A stretch of DNA of 64,000 nt, taken from the NCBI GenBank assembly GCA_040224245.1, contig JBEGIR010000074.1, positions 48,546 to 112,545 on the forward strand, read 5' to 3'. The position numbers were made by a program, and so were the translations under genes. The notes below the pieces were generated by a model, which saw nothing but the letters and a program-made list of their open reading frames with translations, searched no databases and was not told where the DNA came from. Origin of the DNA: Puniceicoccaceae bacterium (GTDB lineage: Bacteria; Verrucomicrobiota; Verrucomicrobiia; Opitutales; JAFGAQ01). Positions 36,416-46,800 of this stretch are shown in pieces; positions within the stretch are counted from its first letter, which is position 1; each line of letters opens with the position of its first letter.

Positions 36416-37426
36416 ATGGCTGACTTAAAAACAAGATACATGGGACTGGACATCGCGAACCCGGTGGTTGTCGGTGCCAGCAAATTGACCTCGTCGGTAG
36501 AGGGCATCCGGCAGGCCGAAGAATCGGGCGCAGGTGCGGTCGTCTGTGCTTCCCTGTTTGAGGAGCAAATTCAGCTCGAACAGTGGAAAATGGACAATGA
36601 CATTGCGTCACTGAGTGACGTGGACTCTGAGATTGGCAGCTTCTTCCCATCGCTGGAACATTCCGGACCCCGTGAACATTTGCACTGGGTGAAACGAGCC
36701 AAGGAGAGCGTGAAGATTCCGGTGATTGCGAGTCTGAACGCGGTCGAAAAGGCGACGTGGGTGGAATATGCAAAAATGCTTCAGGATACGGGAGTGGATG
36801 GACTTGAATTGAACTTCTACCACATCCCCGGGGATGCAAACCGCTCGGGGGCTGATGTGGAAAAAGCACAACTGGAGGTCATTGCTGCGGTCCAAAAGGT
36901 GGTTTCGATTCCAGTTTCGGTGAAGTTGAGTTATTTCTACTCAAATGTGCTCCACTTGATCACGGAAATGGAGAAGATCGGGGTCGCCGGATACGTCCTG
37001 TTTAACCGGCTCTTCGAATCCGATATCGATATCGATGAAGAGAAACACACCATTCCGCTCAACCTGAGTTCGAAAGGGGACAACAAGCTCGCCTGCCGCT
37101 ACATGGGATTGCTGTTTGGAAAAGTGAAGGGACAACTTTGCAGCAACAATGGGGTGTTCTCCGGGCGAGACGTCGTCAAGGCGATTCTCAGCGGAGCCAG
37201 TGCCGTGCAGGTTGTGAGTACTCTCTACAAGAGTCGTTTTGACCAGATTTCGGAGATCCTCAAGGATCTGGATCGATGGATGGAAGGAAAGTCATACTCC
37301 AATATCGATGCCTTCATCGGAAAACTGGCAGAGTGCAATGTGAATGATCGCTTCGTTTACAAACGTGCCCAGTACGTGGATTTGATCTTGCGCTCCAACG
37401 AGTTGTTGGATGCACCGGGTCGCTGA
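36416..37426 (+). CDS. Dihydroorotate dehydrogenase-like flavoprotein
   Basis: 336 aa, a TIM barrel of the FMN-dependent DHODH-like family. Recognisable pieces are NPVVVGASKLT at the first strand, VIASLNA, GVDGLELNFYHIP, PVSVKLSYF and the phosphate-binding GASAVQVVSTLY. It is not the usual PyrD: the substrate loop carries FYHIPGDANRSG where the PyrD family has its Ser/Cys-base signature, so pyrimidine synthesis is doubtful. Genes of this type recur next to pyruvate:ferredoxin oxidoreductase genes, and here it starts 10 bp after nifJ. A role in electron transfer from PFOR is inferred. Confidence 0.88.
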   Translation: MADLKTRYMGLDIANPVVVGASKLTSSVEGIRQAEESGAGAVVCASLFEEQIQLEQWKMDNDIASLSDVDSEIGSFFPSLEHSGPREHLHWVKRAKESVKIPVIASLNAVEKATWVEYAKMLQDTGVDGLELNFYHIPGDANRSGADVEKAQLEVIAAVQKVVSIPVSVKLSYFYSNVLHLITEMEKIGVAGYVLFNRLFESDIDIDEEKHTIPLNLSSKGDNKLACRYMGLLFGKVKGQLCSNNGVFSGRDVVKAILSGASAVQVVSTLYKSRFDQISEILKDLDRWMEGKSYSNIDAFIGKLAECNVNDRFVYKRAQYVDLILRSNELLDAPGR

Positions 37427-37434
37427 GGGCTAAG

Positions 37435-39528
37435 TCAGTTGGAATTCAATGCCTCGAGCACGATGCCCGGGGTAAGAACTTCGGGGAGGATGATAGGTTC
37501 ATTCTCCCCATTTTTATAGACCAGGTTGACGGGAACGGCGGCTTTGCCCAGCTGATGCAGGCGTTCGGTGATGCGAGGATCGCGGTTGGTCCAGTCTGCC
37601 TTGAGGGCGACAATGTTGTTTCGCTCAAAGGCGTCGATCACTTCCTGGGAACCAAACACCACGCGCTTGTTCACTTGGCAGGTGGCACACCAGCGCGCGG
37701 TGAAATCGACATAAACCGTTCTGCCTTCCCGCACATACTGCTCGACGCGCTCTGGAGACCAGGGTTCCCAAAATTCCTTTTGCACCCGGGGATGACCGAT
37801 CCAGACTGACAAAACCATGAGCGCAAGCCCTGCCATGATTGCACTTCGCCGGACCTTAGCCCGGCGGTGCGGTGCTGCCCACCTTCCGTAGATCCAAAAC
37901 GCCATCGCAAAGAGTGCCAGACTGAGCAGAAGGTTCAGTTGGTTGGTATCATCAATTTGTCCAATCAGTGCCCAGAGAAGATAAGCGGCGGTTCCATAGA
38001 GCGGGAATGCCATGAACTGTTTGAAGGTTTCCATCCATGCGCCCGGGCGGGGCAGCACCTTGAGGGTGGACGGGAAAAGGCTCAGCAACAGGTAGGGGGT
38101 CGAAAGTCCCAGTGCGATAAAGGTGAACAGCAGCATGGCCTGCCAAGCCTCGAGGGCCAGTGCGGCTCCCAGTGCTGGCGCGAGAAATGGAGCGCTGCAG
38201 GGTGTGGCTACGATGGTGGCGAGCACGCCGGAAAAAAAGGAACCCATGGGTCCGGATTTGTGCTGGAGATCACTTCCGACCCCCACTGCAGACATGCCGA
38301 ACTCAAAAACGCCGCTCAGGCTGAGCGCGAAGGCAAGCATCAGTAGAATCAGGGCATAGTTGAACCAGGGTTCCTGCAGTTGAAAGCCCCAGCCCAATTG
38401 CTCGCCTCCAGCACGAAGCAGCAGCAATACGGATGAGAGTACCCAGAAGGACACTAGAACCCCGGCGGTGAAGATGAGTCCATGCAGGATGATTTTTCGT
38501 CGCTCCTGGCCAGCTTGTTCTACAAACCCCATGATCTTCAGACCGATGACCGGAAAAACACAGGGCATGAGGTTGAGGATCAGGCCACCAAGAAAGGCCA
38601 GCCCCACGAGCAGCGTAAGGTTGGTCGGTGCGGTTGCTTCGGCGGGTGCAGCGGACGCTTTTGTGGCTGACGGGTCGAGGGTGAGTTCCGTTCGCCAAGC
38701 AGTTTGTTGACCGCTCGGATCGGTGGCGACGAGCCAGCCCTTGATGGACTCGGTTGGAGTTTCGGCATGTGCGGCCTTGCGGGATTGCAGGCGAAGACCT
38801 GCGTCAGTTCGAGTCAAGTGTTGGGGTGCAGCCGCATCGACGATGGGCATTTCGGGGAAAAAGTGGAAGGAATCATCAACAAGAGAGGGGTCGGGTAGGA
38901 AATCCAGGTGAATCTGGACCTGATCACCGGCAATGCTGTAGTTTCCGGGGTAGACATCGGTGTAGGCGTTCACGAGGGAGTCAATCTGCTCTCCAAGTCC
39001 GCTGGGAAGCTGGGTGGTGTCATTGAGGTCGAGCTGGAGTTCACTCATCCCGGGCATGCAGACTTTCTCGCATTCGAGCCATTCCACGCGGGCCTCCAAG
39101 CGGAGTGGGGTTGTGTTGGAGAGTTGCTGCGGGTCCACCCGAATCTCTGCGATGAACAGGGCTGTGTCCTCATGCACGTAGTCGACCAGTCCCCGGTTAG
39201 AGTAGAGTTGCGGTATGCTTTGGTAGGTGGATTCGATGGTCATGCCCTCTGGGAGAGACCAGTGGATTGTCGTGGACATGCCCGTAGTCCCCGGATTCTT
39301 CCAATAGGTGTGCCATGCTTCATCGATACGGAATTCCACCACAGCGTGAAAGCGATCACCATCCCTTGACCCCCAGTCGGAGACGAGTCGTGTGTGTACG
39401 TTTGCTCCCTGTTGAAATGGTACTGGTTCTCCAGAAACGGACTGCAGGGCAACGGCCAGCAGAAGCGCAGCAGCCATTGCAGATTTTGCGAGTGGACGAC
39501 TCAATGGGATGTTGGGAAAGCAAGTCAT
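37435..39528 (-). CDS. DsbD/ScsB-like thiol:disulfide reductase
   Basis: 697 aa. A signal peptide (about 1-33) leads an N-terminal DsbD-like domain with WLECEKVCMPG, a Cys-x3-Cys pair as in ScsB. The membrane domain has eight helices with the paired conserved cysteines NLMPCVFPVIG and VATPCSAPFLAP. The C-terminal thioredoxin-like domain carries the active site WCATCQ. The protein takes electrons from cytoplasmic thioredoxin across the inner membrane to periplasmic partners such as thiol peroxidases or disulfide isomerases. It converges on the PFOR operon (8 bp gap) and is divergent from ptsH. Confidence 0.92.
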   Translation of the reverse strand: MTCFPNIPLSRPLAKSAMAAALLLAVALQSVSGEPVPFQQGANVHTRLVSDWGSRDGDRFHAVVEFRIDEAWHTYWKNPGTTGMSTTIHWSLPEGMTIESTYQSIPQLYSNRGLVDYVHEDTALFIAEIRVDPQQLSNTTPLRLEARVEWLECEKVCMPGMSELQLDLNDTTQLPSGLGEQIDSLVNAYTDVYPGNYSIAGDQVQIHLDFLPDPSLVDDSFHFFPEMPIVDAAAPQHLTRTDAGLRLQSRKAAHAETPTESIKGWLVATDPSGQQTAWRTELTLDPSATKASAAPAEATAPTNLTLLVGLAFLGGLILNLMPCVFPVIGLKIMGFVEQAGQERRKIILHGLIFTAGVLVSFWVLSSVLLLLRAGGEQLGWGFQLQEPWFNYALILLMLAFALSLSGVFEFGMSAVGVGSDLQHKSGPMGSFFSGVLATIVATPCSAPFLAPALGAALALEAWQAMLLFTFIALGLSTPYLLLSLFPSTLKVLPRPGAWMETFKQFMAFPLYGTAAYLLWALIGQIDDTNQLNLLLSLALFAMAFWIYGRWAAPHRRAKVRRSAIMAGLALMVLSVWIGHPRVQKEFWEPWSPERVEQYVREGRTVYVDFTARWCATCQVNKRVVFGSQEVIDAFERNNIVALKADWTNRDPRITERLHQLGKAAVPVNLVYKNGENEPIILPEVLTPGIVLEALNSN

Positions 39529-39678
39529 GATTCAACAATTGTCGGGATCAGCCCCCGGGAGCTGTCGACGCAAGGACAGCCGATTCAGTATATTGACTTG
39601 CTTAACGTTTGGATAGCCGAAAGGATTGACGTTAGTTTTATTTTGATCTCTTTCAGATTTCCCTTTGTATATGTGCCT

Positions 39679-39966
39679 ATGGAGTCCCAGTCAGGAAATC
39701 AGCTCAGCAGAACGGTTACCGTGAAGAATAAAATGGGTATACACGCCCGTCCGGCTGCAATGATTGTGCGGATTGCGAACAAATATCCAGGAGATGTCTG
39801 GGTGATCAAGGACACGGAGCAGGTGAATGGTAAGAGCATCATGGGCTTGATGATGCTGGCTGCTGGCAACGGCTCGAAGCTTGAGTTTCAAATCGAAGAT
39901 CCAAACGGAGATGAATTTTTGAATGAAGTGGAGGAGCTTTTTGACCGCAAATTTGATGAGGTCTGA
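39679..39966 (+). CDS. ptsH: Phosphocarrier protein HPr
   Basis: 95 aa from ATG 39679 (MESQSGNQ); a long open extension upstream has no homology and is rejected. It has the EI-dependent phosphorylation site His22 (MGIHARPA) and the HPr-kinase type site Ser53 (NGKSIMGLMML). No PTS enzyme I or HPr kinase gene is close by, so its role (transport or regulation) is open. It is 30 bp upstream of the pilM-like gene. Confidence 0.93.
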   Translation: MESQSGNQLSRTVTVKNKMGIHARPAAMIVRIANKYPGDVWVIKDTEQVNGKSIMGLMMLAAGNGSKLEFQIEDPNGDEFLNEVEELFDRKFDEV

Positions 39967-39996
39967 GGTCCATCCCCGATTCGGGGGATCCGATCA

Positions 39997-41010
39997 ATGA
40001 GGAATGGCAAAGGAGACACGCTCACCATCTTTCAGCAGGAAAATGGATTCCTGTTGGCTCGCATGACCCATGTCGGTTCGAGCGTGAGGGTAACAGAACT
40101 GCTTTCGATTCCGACCCATGAGATAACGGGTAATCCTTACACTGCGCTCAGCTCGTTCCGTTCCGAAAAAAAAGGATTTCGGGATGTGAATCTGGTGGTC
40201 AGCAGCTCGGCATTCCGGCACTGCATTCATGAACCTGAAACCGCTTCCAAAACCAAAAACGCAGATTACATTCCCGAAGTGGTCAAGCAATGGTTGGGGA
40301 CCGATAAGGAGGATTTTTTCTTTCAGGTGATCGATTGGGCGACTGGCAACTTGGTTGCAGTGGAGAATCCCCAGTCAAAACTCATGCTGATTGGTGGCAT
40401 GAAGACCGGTGCTTTGGAGCAGTTGCAGCGGCAGATTCTCGATGCGGATTTTTTTCCACGGCGATTGGAGAGTTCGGTTTTTCTGATGTTGGGACTGCTG
40501 AAGAAACTGATACAGACCGGCAAAGTTTCCGGCCCCGTCATGCTCTTGGAATTGTTTGAAGAGTCAGGAGTGTTGTTTGTGCTGCCTGCGGAAGGAGAAC
40601 CCATGCTGCGGCAGATTGATTCCGGTTATGCCTCCATGTATGAGCAGATCAAAAAAGAACTCTCCCTCAAGGACAATCGATCTGCCCGCAAGTTGCTGTA
40701 CTCCAGCACCATCGATCTGAGCGATATCGGGCAGCAGGTGATTCGACCGGTCTATCGTGAGATTGCATCGATTGTCGGGCTGTTCGAGGTTGAAACCGGG
40801 CAGTCGATTTCTCAGATGGTTGTTGCCAACGGCATGCCCAGTCAGCATTGGGTTTTTGAGCTGCTTTCAAAGGATTTGGGCATGAATCTCCTTTCCTTTG
40901 ACCCCAGAGAACTCGGAGAGATGGTCGGCGTTGAGTTTGATGAGGCAGTGGAGTGGATCAGGGATGATAATCGCATCCTTCCTCTGGTAGCAGCGATGGG
41001 AGTGCTCTGA
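39997..41010 (+). CDS. PilM-like actin-fold protein (divergent)
   Basis: 337 aa, soluble. By itself it is hard to place. Predicted folding (two alternating alpha/beta halves, VNLVVSSSAFRHC, and VVANGMPSQHWVFELLSKDLGM towards the C-terminus) and its place before PilN-, PilO- and PilP-like genes suggest the PilM/GspL actin-like family that anchors the pilus alignment complex on the cytoplasmic side. The nucleotide-binding loops are not conserved enough to see. Its stop overlaps the next start (TGATG). Confidence 0.6.
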   Translation: MRNGKGDTLTIFQQENGFLLARMTHVGSSVRVTELLSIPTHEITGNPYTALSSFRSEKKGFRDVNLVVSSSAFRHCIHEPETASKTKNADYIPEVVKQWLGTDKEDFFFQVIDWATGNLVAVENPQSKLMLIGGMKTGALEQLQRQILDADFFPRRLESSVFLMLGLLKKLIQTGKVSGPVMLLELFEESGVLFVLPAEGEPMLRQIDSGYASMYEQIKKELSLKDNRSARKLLYSSTIDLSDIGQQVIRPVYREIASIVGLFEVETGQSISQMVVANGMPSQHWVFELLSKDLGMNLLSFDPRELGEMVGVEFDEAVEWIRDDNRILPLVAAMGVL

Positions 41011-41642
41011 TGAAATTTTCCTTAGGCAAGCGAAATGAATCCAGAGCGCAGTGGCGGGCGGACTTCCGGTTGGTGGATCGCTTGCCCGACACCAAGGTCA
41101 TTCGCACGAAGTTTCTCATTAACTTCTGTTTCATAGCTGTTCTGATCTGTCTGCTCCTGTTTGCCGGATACCGGGAACTCAACAAAATCGGGCTTCGGCA
41201 GTCGATTGCATCTCTTCAGACGGAAGTGCAGTCGCGATCCTCCACAAACCGCCATGTGACCGAGCTGAGCAGGGAGTTTCGAGTAATGGCCAATAAGATG
41301 GATGATATCCGTGCGCTCACACAACGCCCCATCCGCCCGACCTGGCTGCTCGTGGAACTCGCGCGCATCCGCACTCCCGATGTGGTGTACGATACACTCT
41401 CTTACGAACACTTTTGGAACACCGAACTCAAGGGTGAGGCATTCAAAGTACGCCTCACCGGCAAAGGTCGCACCACTGCCGATATTGCGGAGTTGAAGAA
41501 CCGTCTTGCCATTCTGGAAGTGGATGAATCCTGGGAGCTTCAGGTTTCCGAACAGGGCAATCCTTCAAAGGACGCAACCAGCGGAGTTTTTTCGTTTGTG
41601 ATCGAATTGCACATTTTCAAGCGCAGCAATGGAAGCCAGTGA
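41010..41642 (+). CDS. PilN-like inner-membrane protein
   Basis: 210 aa. A basic cytoplasmic N-terminus of about 32 residues is followed by one membrane helix (about 36-57, NFCFIAVLICLLLFAGY), a coiled-coil stretch (NKIGLRQSIASLQTEVQSR) and a small periplasmic alpha/beta domain (LKGEAFKVRLTGKGRTTADI). This is the layout of PilN/GspL-type proteins. It overlaps the pilM-like gene by 1 bp and the following gene by 14 bp, typical of a translationally coupled set. Confidence 0.65.
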   Translation: MKFSLGKRNESRAQWRADFRLVDRLPDTKVIRTKFLINFCFIAVLICLLLFAGYRELNKIGLRQSIASLQTEVQSRSSTNRHVTELSREFRVMANKMDDIRALTQRPIRPTWLLVELARIRTPDVVYDTLSYEHFWNTELKGEAFKVRLTGKGRTTADIAELKNRLAILEVDESWELQVSEQGNPSKDATSGVFSFVIELHIFKRSNGSQ

Positions 41643-42234
41643 TATAGTCGACAGTGTAAAGCGTTATCCCGTTGCGTGGCTGGCAGGAGCGGCTTCGTTG
41701 GCAGTCGCTGGATTCCTGTACGTCACGATGGGATCGTTGGGTGAACTGGAAAATGAGCTGTACGAACTTGAGCGCGAAGTGCAGACTTTGAAATACAACG
41801 CTCGGGAGGGTTCGGACATTGAAGAGGACCATGAGCGCTTTGCTTCGATGTTTGAACAGATCGACGTAAAACTCATGGACCACACCCAGATCGCCAACAA
41901 CAATGGGTTCTTCTATGCCTTTGGCCAGGAGCATGCCGTTGACATTACTGAGGTTTCGCAGCGCCCGGTGATTGCGGAGGCAACAAAAATTCCTCCGGGT
42001 GATATTTGGACGCGCAAGCACTACGCAGTGATCCCCTTTCAAATGCAGGCGAGGGGATTGCTCACGGATCTTGCAACGATGCTGTATCACTTTGACGCGT
42101 CAAATCGCCTGATTGCTGTGAGAAGATTCGAACTCAGCACGACTCCCAGTCCGGAGGTAGGCTACATGGTGATGTCTCTCGAGGTCAATGTGCTTGGGAA
42201 GGCTGTCGCAACTTCTGGTGGAGGTGAATCATGA
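41629..42234 (+). CDS. PilO-like inner-membrane protein
   Basis: 201 aa with one N-terminal membrane helix (about 13-33, YPVAWLAGAASLAVAGFLYV), a coiled coil (LENELYELEREVQTLK) and a periplasmic ferredoxin-like domain with YAVIPFQMQARGLLTDLATMLYHF. That last element corresponds to the conserved core of PilO (pilus-shape control). It overlaps both neighbours (14 bp and 4 bp). Confidence 0.68.
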   Translation: MEASDIVDSVKRYPVAWLAGAASLAVAGFLYVTMGSLGELENELYELEREVQTLKYNAREGSDIEEDHERFASMFEQIDVKLMDHTQIANNNGFFYAFGQEHAVDITEVSQRPVIAEATKIPPGDIWTRKHYAVIPFQMQARGLLTDLATMLYHFDASNRLIAVRRFELSTTPSPEVGYMVMSLEVNVLGKAVATSGGGES

Positions 42235-42722
42235 GAAATCCAATCTTTCGCAAGGGGGTGATGGTTGTTGTCGCCTGGGTTCTGGCTTTGTCAGTCAGCG
42301 CGCGTTCTTCCCGCATCTTGTCCGACCAGGATCGCGAGTCCTACCTCTCGGATCTGGAGTCAATCCTGCAATACCAGGACTCCGATCTTGAGCAGGCCAT
42401 TCCCTACATCATCAACCCGTTCTTTTTTGACCAGCCGTTGCTTCTGAAGTTGCGCGCACCGGGTGGTGTTTCGGACACAGATTTGCTTGCTTCGGTGGCG
42501 AGAGTTCTGGTCGACGAAGTGTCGGGTGCATTTGTGCGTGGGGATCGTCGGTCGCTGCTCATGAAGAGTGGTGATCTATTGCGCGAAGGCGACCACATCA
42601 CTCGAACCCTGCCTGATCTCGGAGGTATCCAGAGTTCTGTAACCATCGTCCGGATTGAACGGGAGCGGTTCATCCTGGAACGAAATGGTTTCCGCCACGA
42701 AGTCGACTTGTCTGGTCGCTGA
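42231..42722 (+). CDS. PilP-like periplasmic protein
   Basis: 163 aa with an N-terminal hydrophobic signal or anchor (about 8-24, VMVVVAWVLALSVSA), a linker and a C-terminal beta-rich domain (SSVTIVRIERERFILERNGFRHEVDL) that looks like the homology region of PilP/GspC. No lipobox Cys is visible. In type IV pilus systems PilP links PilN/PilO to the secretin; no secretin gene lies nearby. The ATG overlaps the upstream stop by 4 bp. Confidence 0.6.
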   Translation: MRNPIFRKGVMVVVAWVLALSVSARSSRILSDQDRESYLSDLESILQYQDSDLEQAIPYIINPFFFDQPLLLKLRAPGGVSDTDLLASVARVLVDEVSGAFVRGDRRSLLMKSGDLLREGDHITRTLPDLGGIQSSVTIVRIERERFILERNGFRHEVDLSGR

Positions 42723-42805
42723 TCTTTTGTTGAACTTGCAATCCTTGCCTGACGCACCTGAAAAGGGTGTGGCATTTTCTCCCAACTCTAACCCTTTGGA
42801 ATCTC

Positions 42806-43732
42806 ATGCGTATCTTAGTCACCGGCGGTGCCGGATTTCTTGGCAGTCATCTCTGCGAGCGCCTGCTCAGTGAAGGCCATGATGTGGTGTGTCTCGATAA
42901 TCTGTTCACCGGCAGCAAGTCGAACATTCGGCATTTGCTGGATAATCATCTTTTCGAGTGGATGCGCCATGATGTGGTGGATCCCTTCAAGTGCGAGGTG
43001 GATCAAATTTACAATCTCGCCTGCCCTGCTTCTCCGGTGCACTATCAGTATAATGCGATCAAAACCGTCAAGACGTCGGTGATGGGAGCAATCAATTGCC
43101 TCGGTTTGGCCAAGCGCACGGGAGCGCGGATTTTTCAGGCATCGACGTCGGAAGTGTATGGTGACCCCGATGTACACCCACAGTCGGAATCCTATCGCGG
43201 AAATGTGAATCCCATTGGGCTGCGGGCTTGTTATGATGAAGGAAAGCGCTGTGCGGAAACGCTGTTCTTTGATTACCACCGTCAGAATGACGTGGACATT
43301 CGGGTGATCCGGATCTTCAACACCTACGGCCCGCGCATGATGATCAATGACGGTCGGGTGGTGTCCAATTTTATCGTGCAGGCACTGAAAGGAAATCCGA
43401 TCACGATCTATGGTGATGGGCAGCAGACCCGGTCCTTCTGTTATGTCAGCGACCTGATCGAGGGATTTGTGCGCATGATGGCTCAGGATGAGGTCGTCGG
43501 GCCGGTGAATCTGGGAAACCCAAACGAGTTTACCATGCTGGAACTTGCTGAATTGGTGCTCAAACTCACAGGCGGGAAGTCGAAGCTCGAATTCTGTCCG
43601 CTGCCAATGGACGACCCCAAGCAACGACGCCCCGATATCACCCTGGCGAGTAAACACCTCGACTGGCAGCCGACTGTGGAGCTGGAGGAGGGACTGGCAC
43701 GCACCATCGACTACTTTCGCTCCGTAATCTGA
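42806..43732 (+). CDS. UDP-xylose synthase-like SDR (UDP-glucuronate decarboxylase)
   Basis: 308 aa from ATG 42806 ([13 protein letters not shown]). An extended short-chain dehydrogenase with NAD motif GGAGFLG, catalytic Ser/Thr in STSEVYG and a Tyr-x3-Lys pair in YDEGKR. The signature [14 protein letters not shown], and [10 protein letters not shown], are those of UDP-glucuronate decarboxylases, which make UDP-xylose for polysaccharide or glycan synthesis. It probably feeds the exopolysaccharide system elsewhere in this window. It follows the pilP-like gene after 83 bp. Confidence 0.9.
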   Translation: MRILVTGGAGFLGSHLCERLLSEGHDVVCLDNLFTGSKSNIRHLLDNHLFEWMRHDVVDPFKCEVDQIYNLACPASPVHYQYNAIKTVKTSVMGAINCLGLAKRTGARIFQASTSEVYGDPDVHPQSESYRGNVNPIGLRACYDEGKRCAETLFFDYHRQNDVDIRVIRIFNTYGPRMMINDGRVVSNFIVQALKGNPITIYGDGQQTRSFCYVSDLIEGFVRMMAQDEVVGPVNLGNPNEFTMLELAELVLKLTGGKSKLEFCPLPMDDPKQRRPDITLASKHLDWQPTVELEEGLARTIDYFRSVI

Positions 43733-43852
43733 TTCCCGCATCAGCGAGCATGTGAAATGCATCGCATGCGTGCTTTGTGCAATCGAATTCGGTCGCCATA
43801 GGTTTTGACTTGAAGTCCATGCTGTACCATCATCGGCTCTTTCATTCAGGCT

Positions 43853-46800
43853 ATGTTGTCATTTATTTTCAAACGCTTCGCAGGCAGTCACTACCGTCGT
43901 TTTCTCAAACGATCCCGTCCGGTGGTGGAAACCATCAATGCAATCGAAGCGCAGTACCAATCCTTGACCGATGATCAACTTCGGGCCAAGACCGATGAAT
44001 TTCGCACCCGTTTCGCCAATGGCGAGACTCTCGACGACCTGTTGCCCGAAGCATTTGCGGCAGTGAAAAATGCAGCACGCAGGCTCTGTGGCTCAAAGAT
44101 CCTTGTGTGTGACCAGGAACTCGACTGGAACATGGTGCACTACGATGTGCAGCTCATCGGAGGCATGGCCCTGCACCACCGCTTCATTTCTGAAATGGCA
44201 ACGGGAGAGGGAAAAACGCTGGTCGCGACGGCGCCGCTCTACCTCAACAGTATCTCCGGGAAAAATTGCCAGCTGGTTACCGTGAACGACTATCTGGCTC
44301 GCCGAGACTCCGAATGGATGGGACACCTCTACGAAAAACTAGGGGTATCGGTGGGGTGTATCCAGAACGGAATGCGTCCGGATGAGCGCCGGGATGCCTA
44401 TGGGCGGGACATTACCTACGGCACGGCATCGGAGTTTGGTTTTGACTACCTCAGGGACAATGGCATGGCCACCCGCAAGGAAGATCAGGTGCAGCGGGAT
44501 CATTTTTTCTGTATCATCGACGAAGCGGACTCCATCCTGATCGATGAGGCGCGCACGCCGCTCATCATTTCGGGTCCGATGGAAGACGATCACCCGCTTC
44601 CGTTCCATGAGTACAAGCCCGGTGTTTCCGAGCTGGTCCGCAAGCAGAATCGATTGTGCAATGAGTTTGCCAGTCGCGCAAAGGAACTGCTTGATATTCC
44701 AGAATCCGAGCGTGAGGCCCAGCATCAGTCCCTCATCAAGGAAATTGAGAAACGCAACAAGGAACATCAGAAGGCAGGGCGACCGCTGGAACCCTATCCG
44801 GAGTACGAAGATCCCTATCAACTCCTGGTCATGGTCAAGTGGGGCATGCCCAAGAATAAACAGTTACTGCGTTTGATGGAGGTTCCTGAAGTGCGCAAGG
44901 CATTTGAGTCCACCGAACTCAACCTCAACGGAGATGTTCAGAAACAGCTTCGCTACCAGCTGAAGGAACGCCTCTATTTCAACATTGACGAACGAAACCA
45001 CCAGGCAGACCTCACGGAAATGGGTCGGGTGGAACTGCAGCCCAATGAGCCGGATGCGTTTGTGCTTCCCGATCTTCCCAGCGAATACATGGAGATTGAT
45101 GCGCGCAAGGATCTCGCTACCAAAGAAAAGGAACAGGAGCGTGCGAAAGCACAGGAGCGTTTCTCCCGTCGCAGCGAGGGCATCCATACGATCAGCCAGT
45201 TGCTGCGTGCCTACAGTCTTTACGAGCGCGATGTGGAGTATGTGGTGCAGGAAGGCAAGGTGATGATCGTCGACGAGAATACCGGGCGCATCATGGCAGG
45301 TCGCCGGTGGAGCGATGGCCTGCACCAGGCGGTTGAAGCCAAAGAGGGTGTCACCATCGAGAAGGAGACCAAAACCTACGCGACCATTACGATTCAGAAC
45401 TATTTCCGCCTGTATGAAAGACTGGCGGGAATGACCGGAACTGCGGAAACAGAGGCCTCCGAATTTTTTGAGATCTATAAGCTCAATGTGATGGTGATCC
45501 CCACGCATAAGGTTTGCGTGCGAATTGACGAAAATGACGTGGTTTATAAGTCGCGCCGTGCAAAATACAATGCGGTGGTCGAGGACATTGAGGCTGCGCA
45601 CGCAAAGGGACAACCTGTGCTCGTGGGAACGGCCTCGGTGGAATCGTCTGAGTTGCTCTCCCGCATGCTCAAGCGCTCCAAGATCAAACACAACGTACTC
45701 AACGCGAAATACCATCAGCAGGAGGCGGAAATTGTGGCAGGTGCAGGTGCACGCGCGGCCGTAACGATCGCCACCAACATGGCAGGTCGTGGTACCGACA
45801 TTAAACTGGGTGAAGGGGTTGCCGAGTTGGGTGGATTGCTGGTGCTCGGCACCGAGCGCCACGAGTCCCGCCGCATCGACCGTCAGTTGCGGGGACGTTG
45901 TGCGCGTCAGGGTGACCCAGGGCGCACCAAGTTTTTTGTATCGTTTGAAGATCCGTTGATGCGGCTCTTTGCAAACCAGGGTCAGTTGTCCAAGGTGCTC
46001 GACAAGACGATGGCCGAGGATGAGGAAATGAACCATCCCATTCTGGACTGGTCCATCGAAAATGCGCAAAAGAAGTTCGAACAGCACAATTTTTCGATCC
46101 GCAAGCGCTTACTGCAGTACGATGACGTGCTCAACAATCAGCGTGAGGTGGTCTATGGGATTCGCAATGATGCGATTCACAGCGAGGATCCCAGCGAAAT
46201 ATTGTTTGAACTGGTAGAGGAAGAGCTGCAGGAGCGCGCAAATGATGCCCTGCAATCCACGCGGAAATCCGAGCAGGACAACGCTGCAGTCGAGAGTTTT
46301 CTCAGTTGGGTGAACCAGCATTTTCCGATTGGACTCAAACCGGAGCAACTCAAGGAGCATTCGATCGAAGGGCTTTCCGGTGTGGCACTCGAGCGAATCA
46401 GGGAGGCTTACAATGACCGGCGCCGCTTCGAGGATGAACAGGAGCTGAAAATGCTGACGCGGTATGTCATCATTCGGGCAGTTGACAAGTTGTGGAGGGA
46501 CCACCTCACGGACATGAATGACCTTCGTCAGAGCGTATCTCTGCGCGGCTATGCGCAGAAGGATCCGCTCAATGAATACAAGACCGAAGCGTTTGTATAT
46601 TTTGAGGAGATGATGACCAATGTACGCACGGAGGTTTGCTCGAGCATTTTCCGTACTGCGACCAATGTACAGGCGTTTCAAAACATGCTCAGCCGCCTGT
46701 CCTCAAAGGTACAGGCGCAGGGTCCGTCGGACGGACCCTCCGGTCAGGCAGCATTGTTGCAGCAGCGTCAGGCAGCGGGTCAGGCTTCTCCTTCGGCACC

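Noticed and set aside
39972..39989. Hairpin ATCCCC/GGGGAT between ptsH and the pilM-like gene
   Set aside because: Short stem, no T-run and a start codon soon after; could be chance.
44580..44870. Possible inserted foreign domain in SecA
   Set aside because: The longer segment is seen in SecA proteins of several phyla and reads smoothly into the flanking domains, so it is a lineage variant.
44864..46087. A 407-codon open frame on the minus strand
   Set aside because: Antisense to secA and without recognisable motifs.
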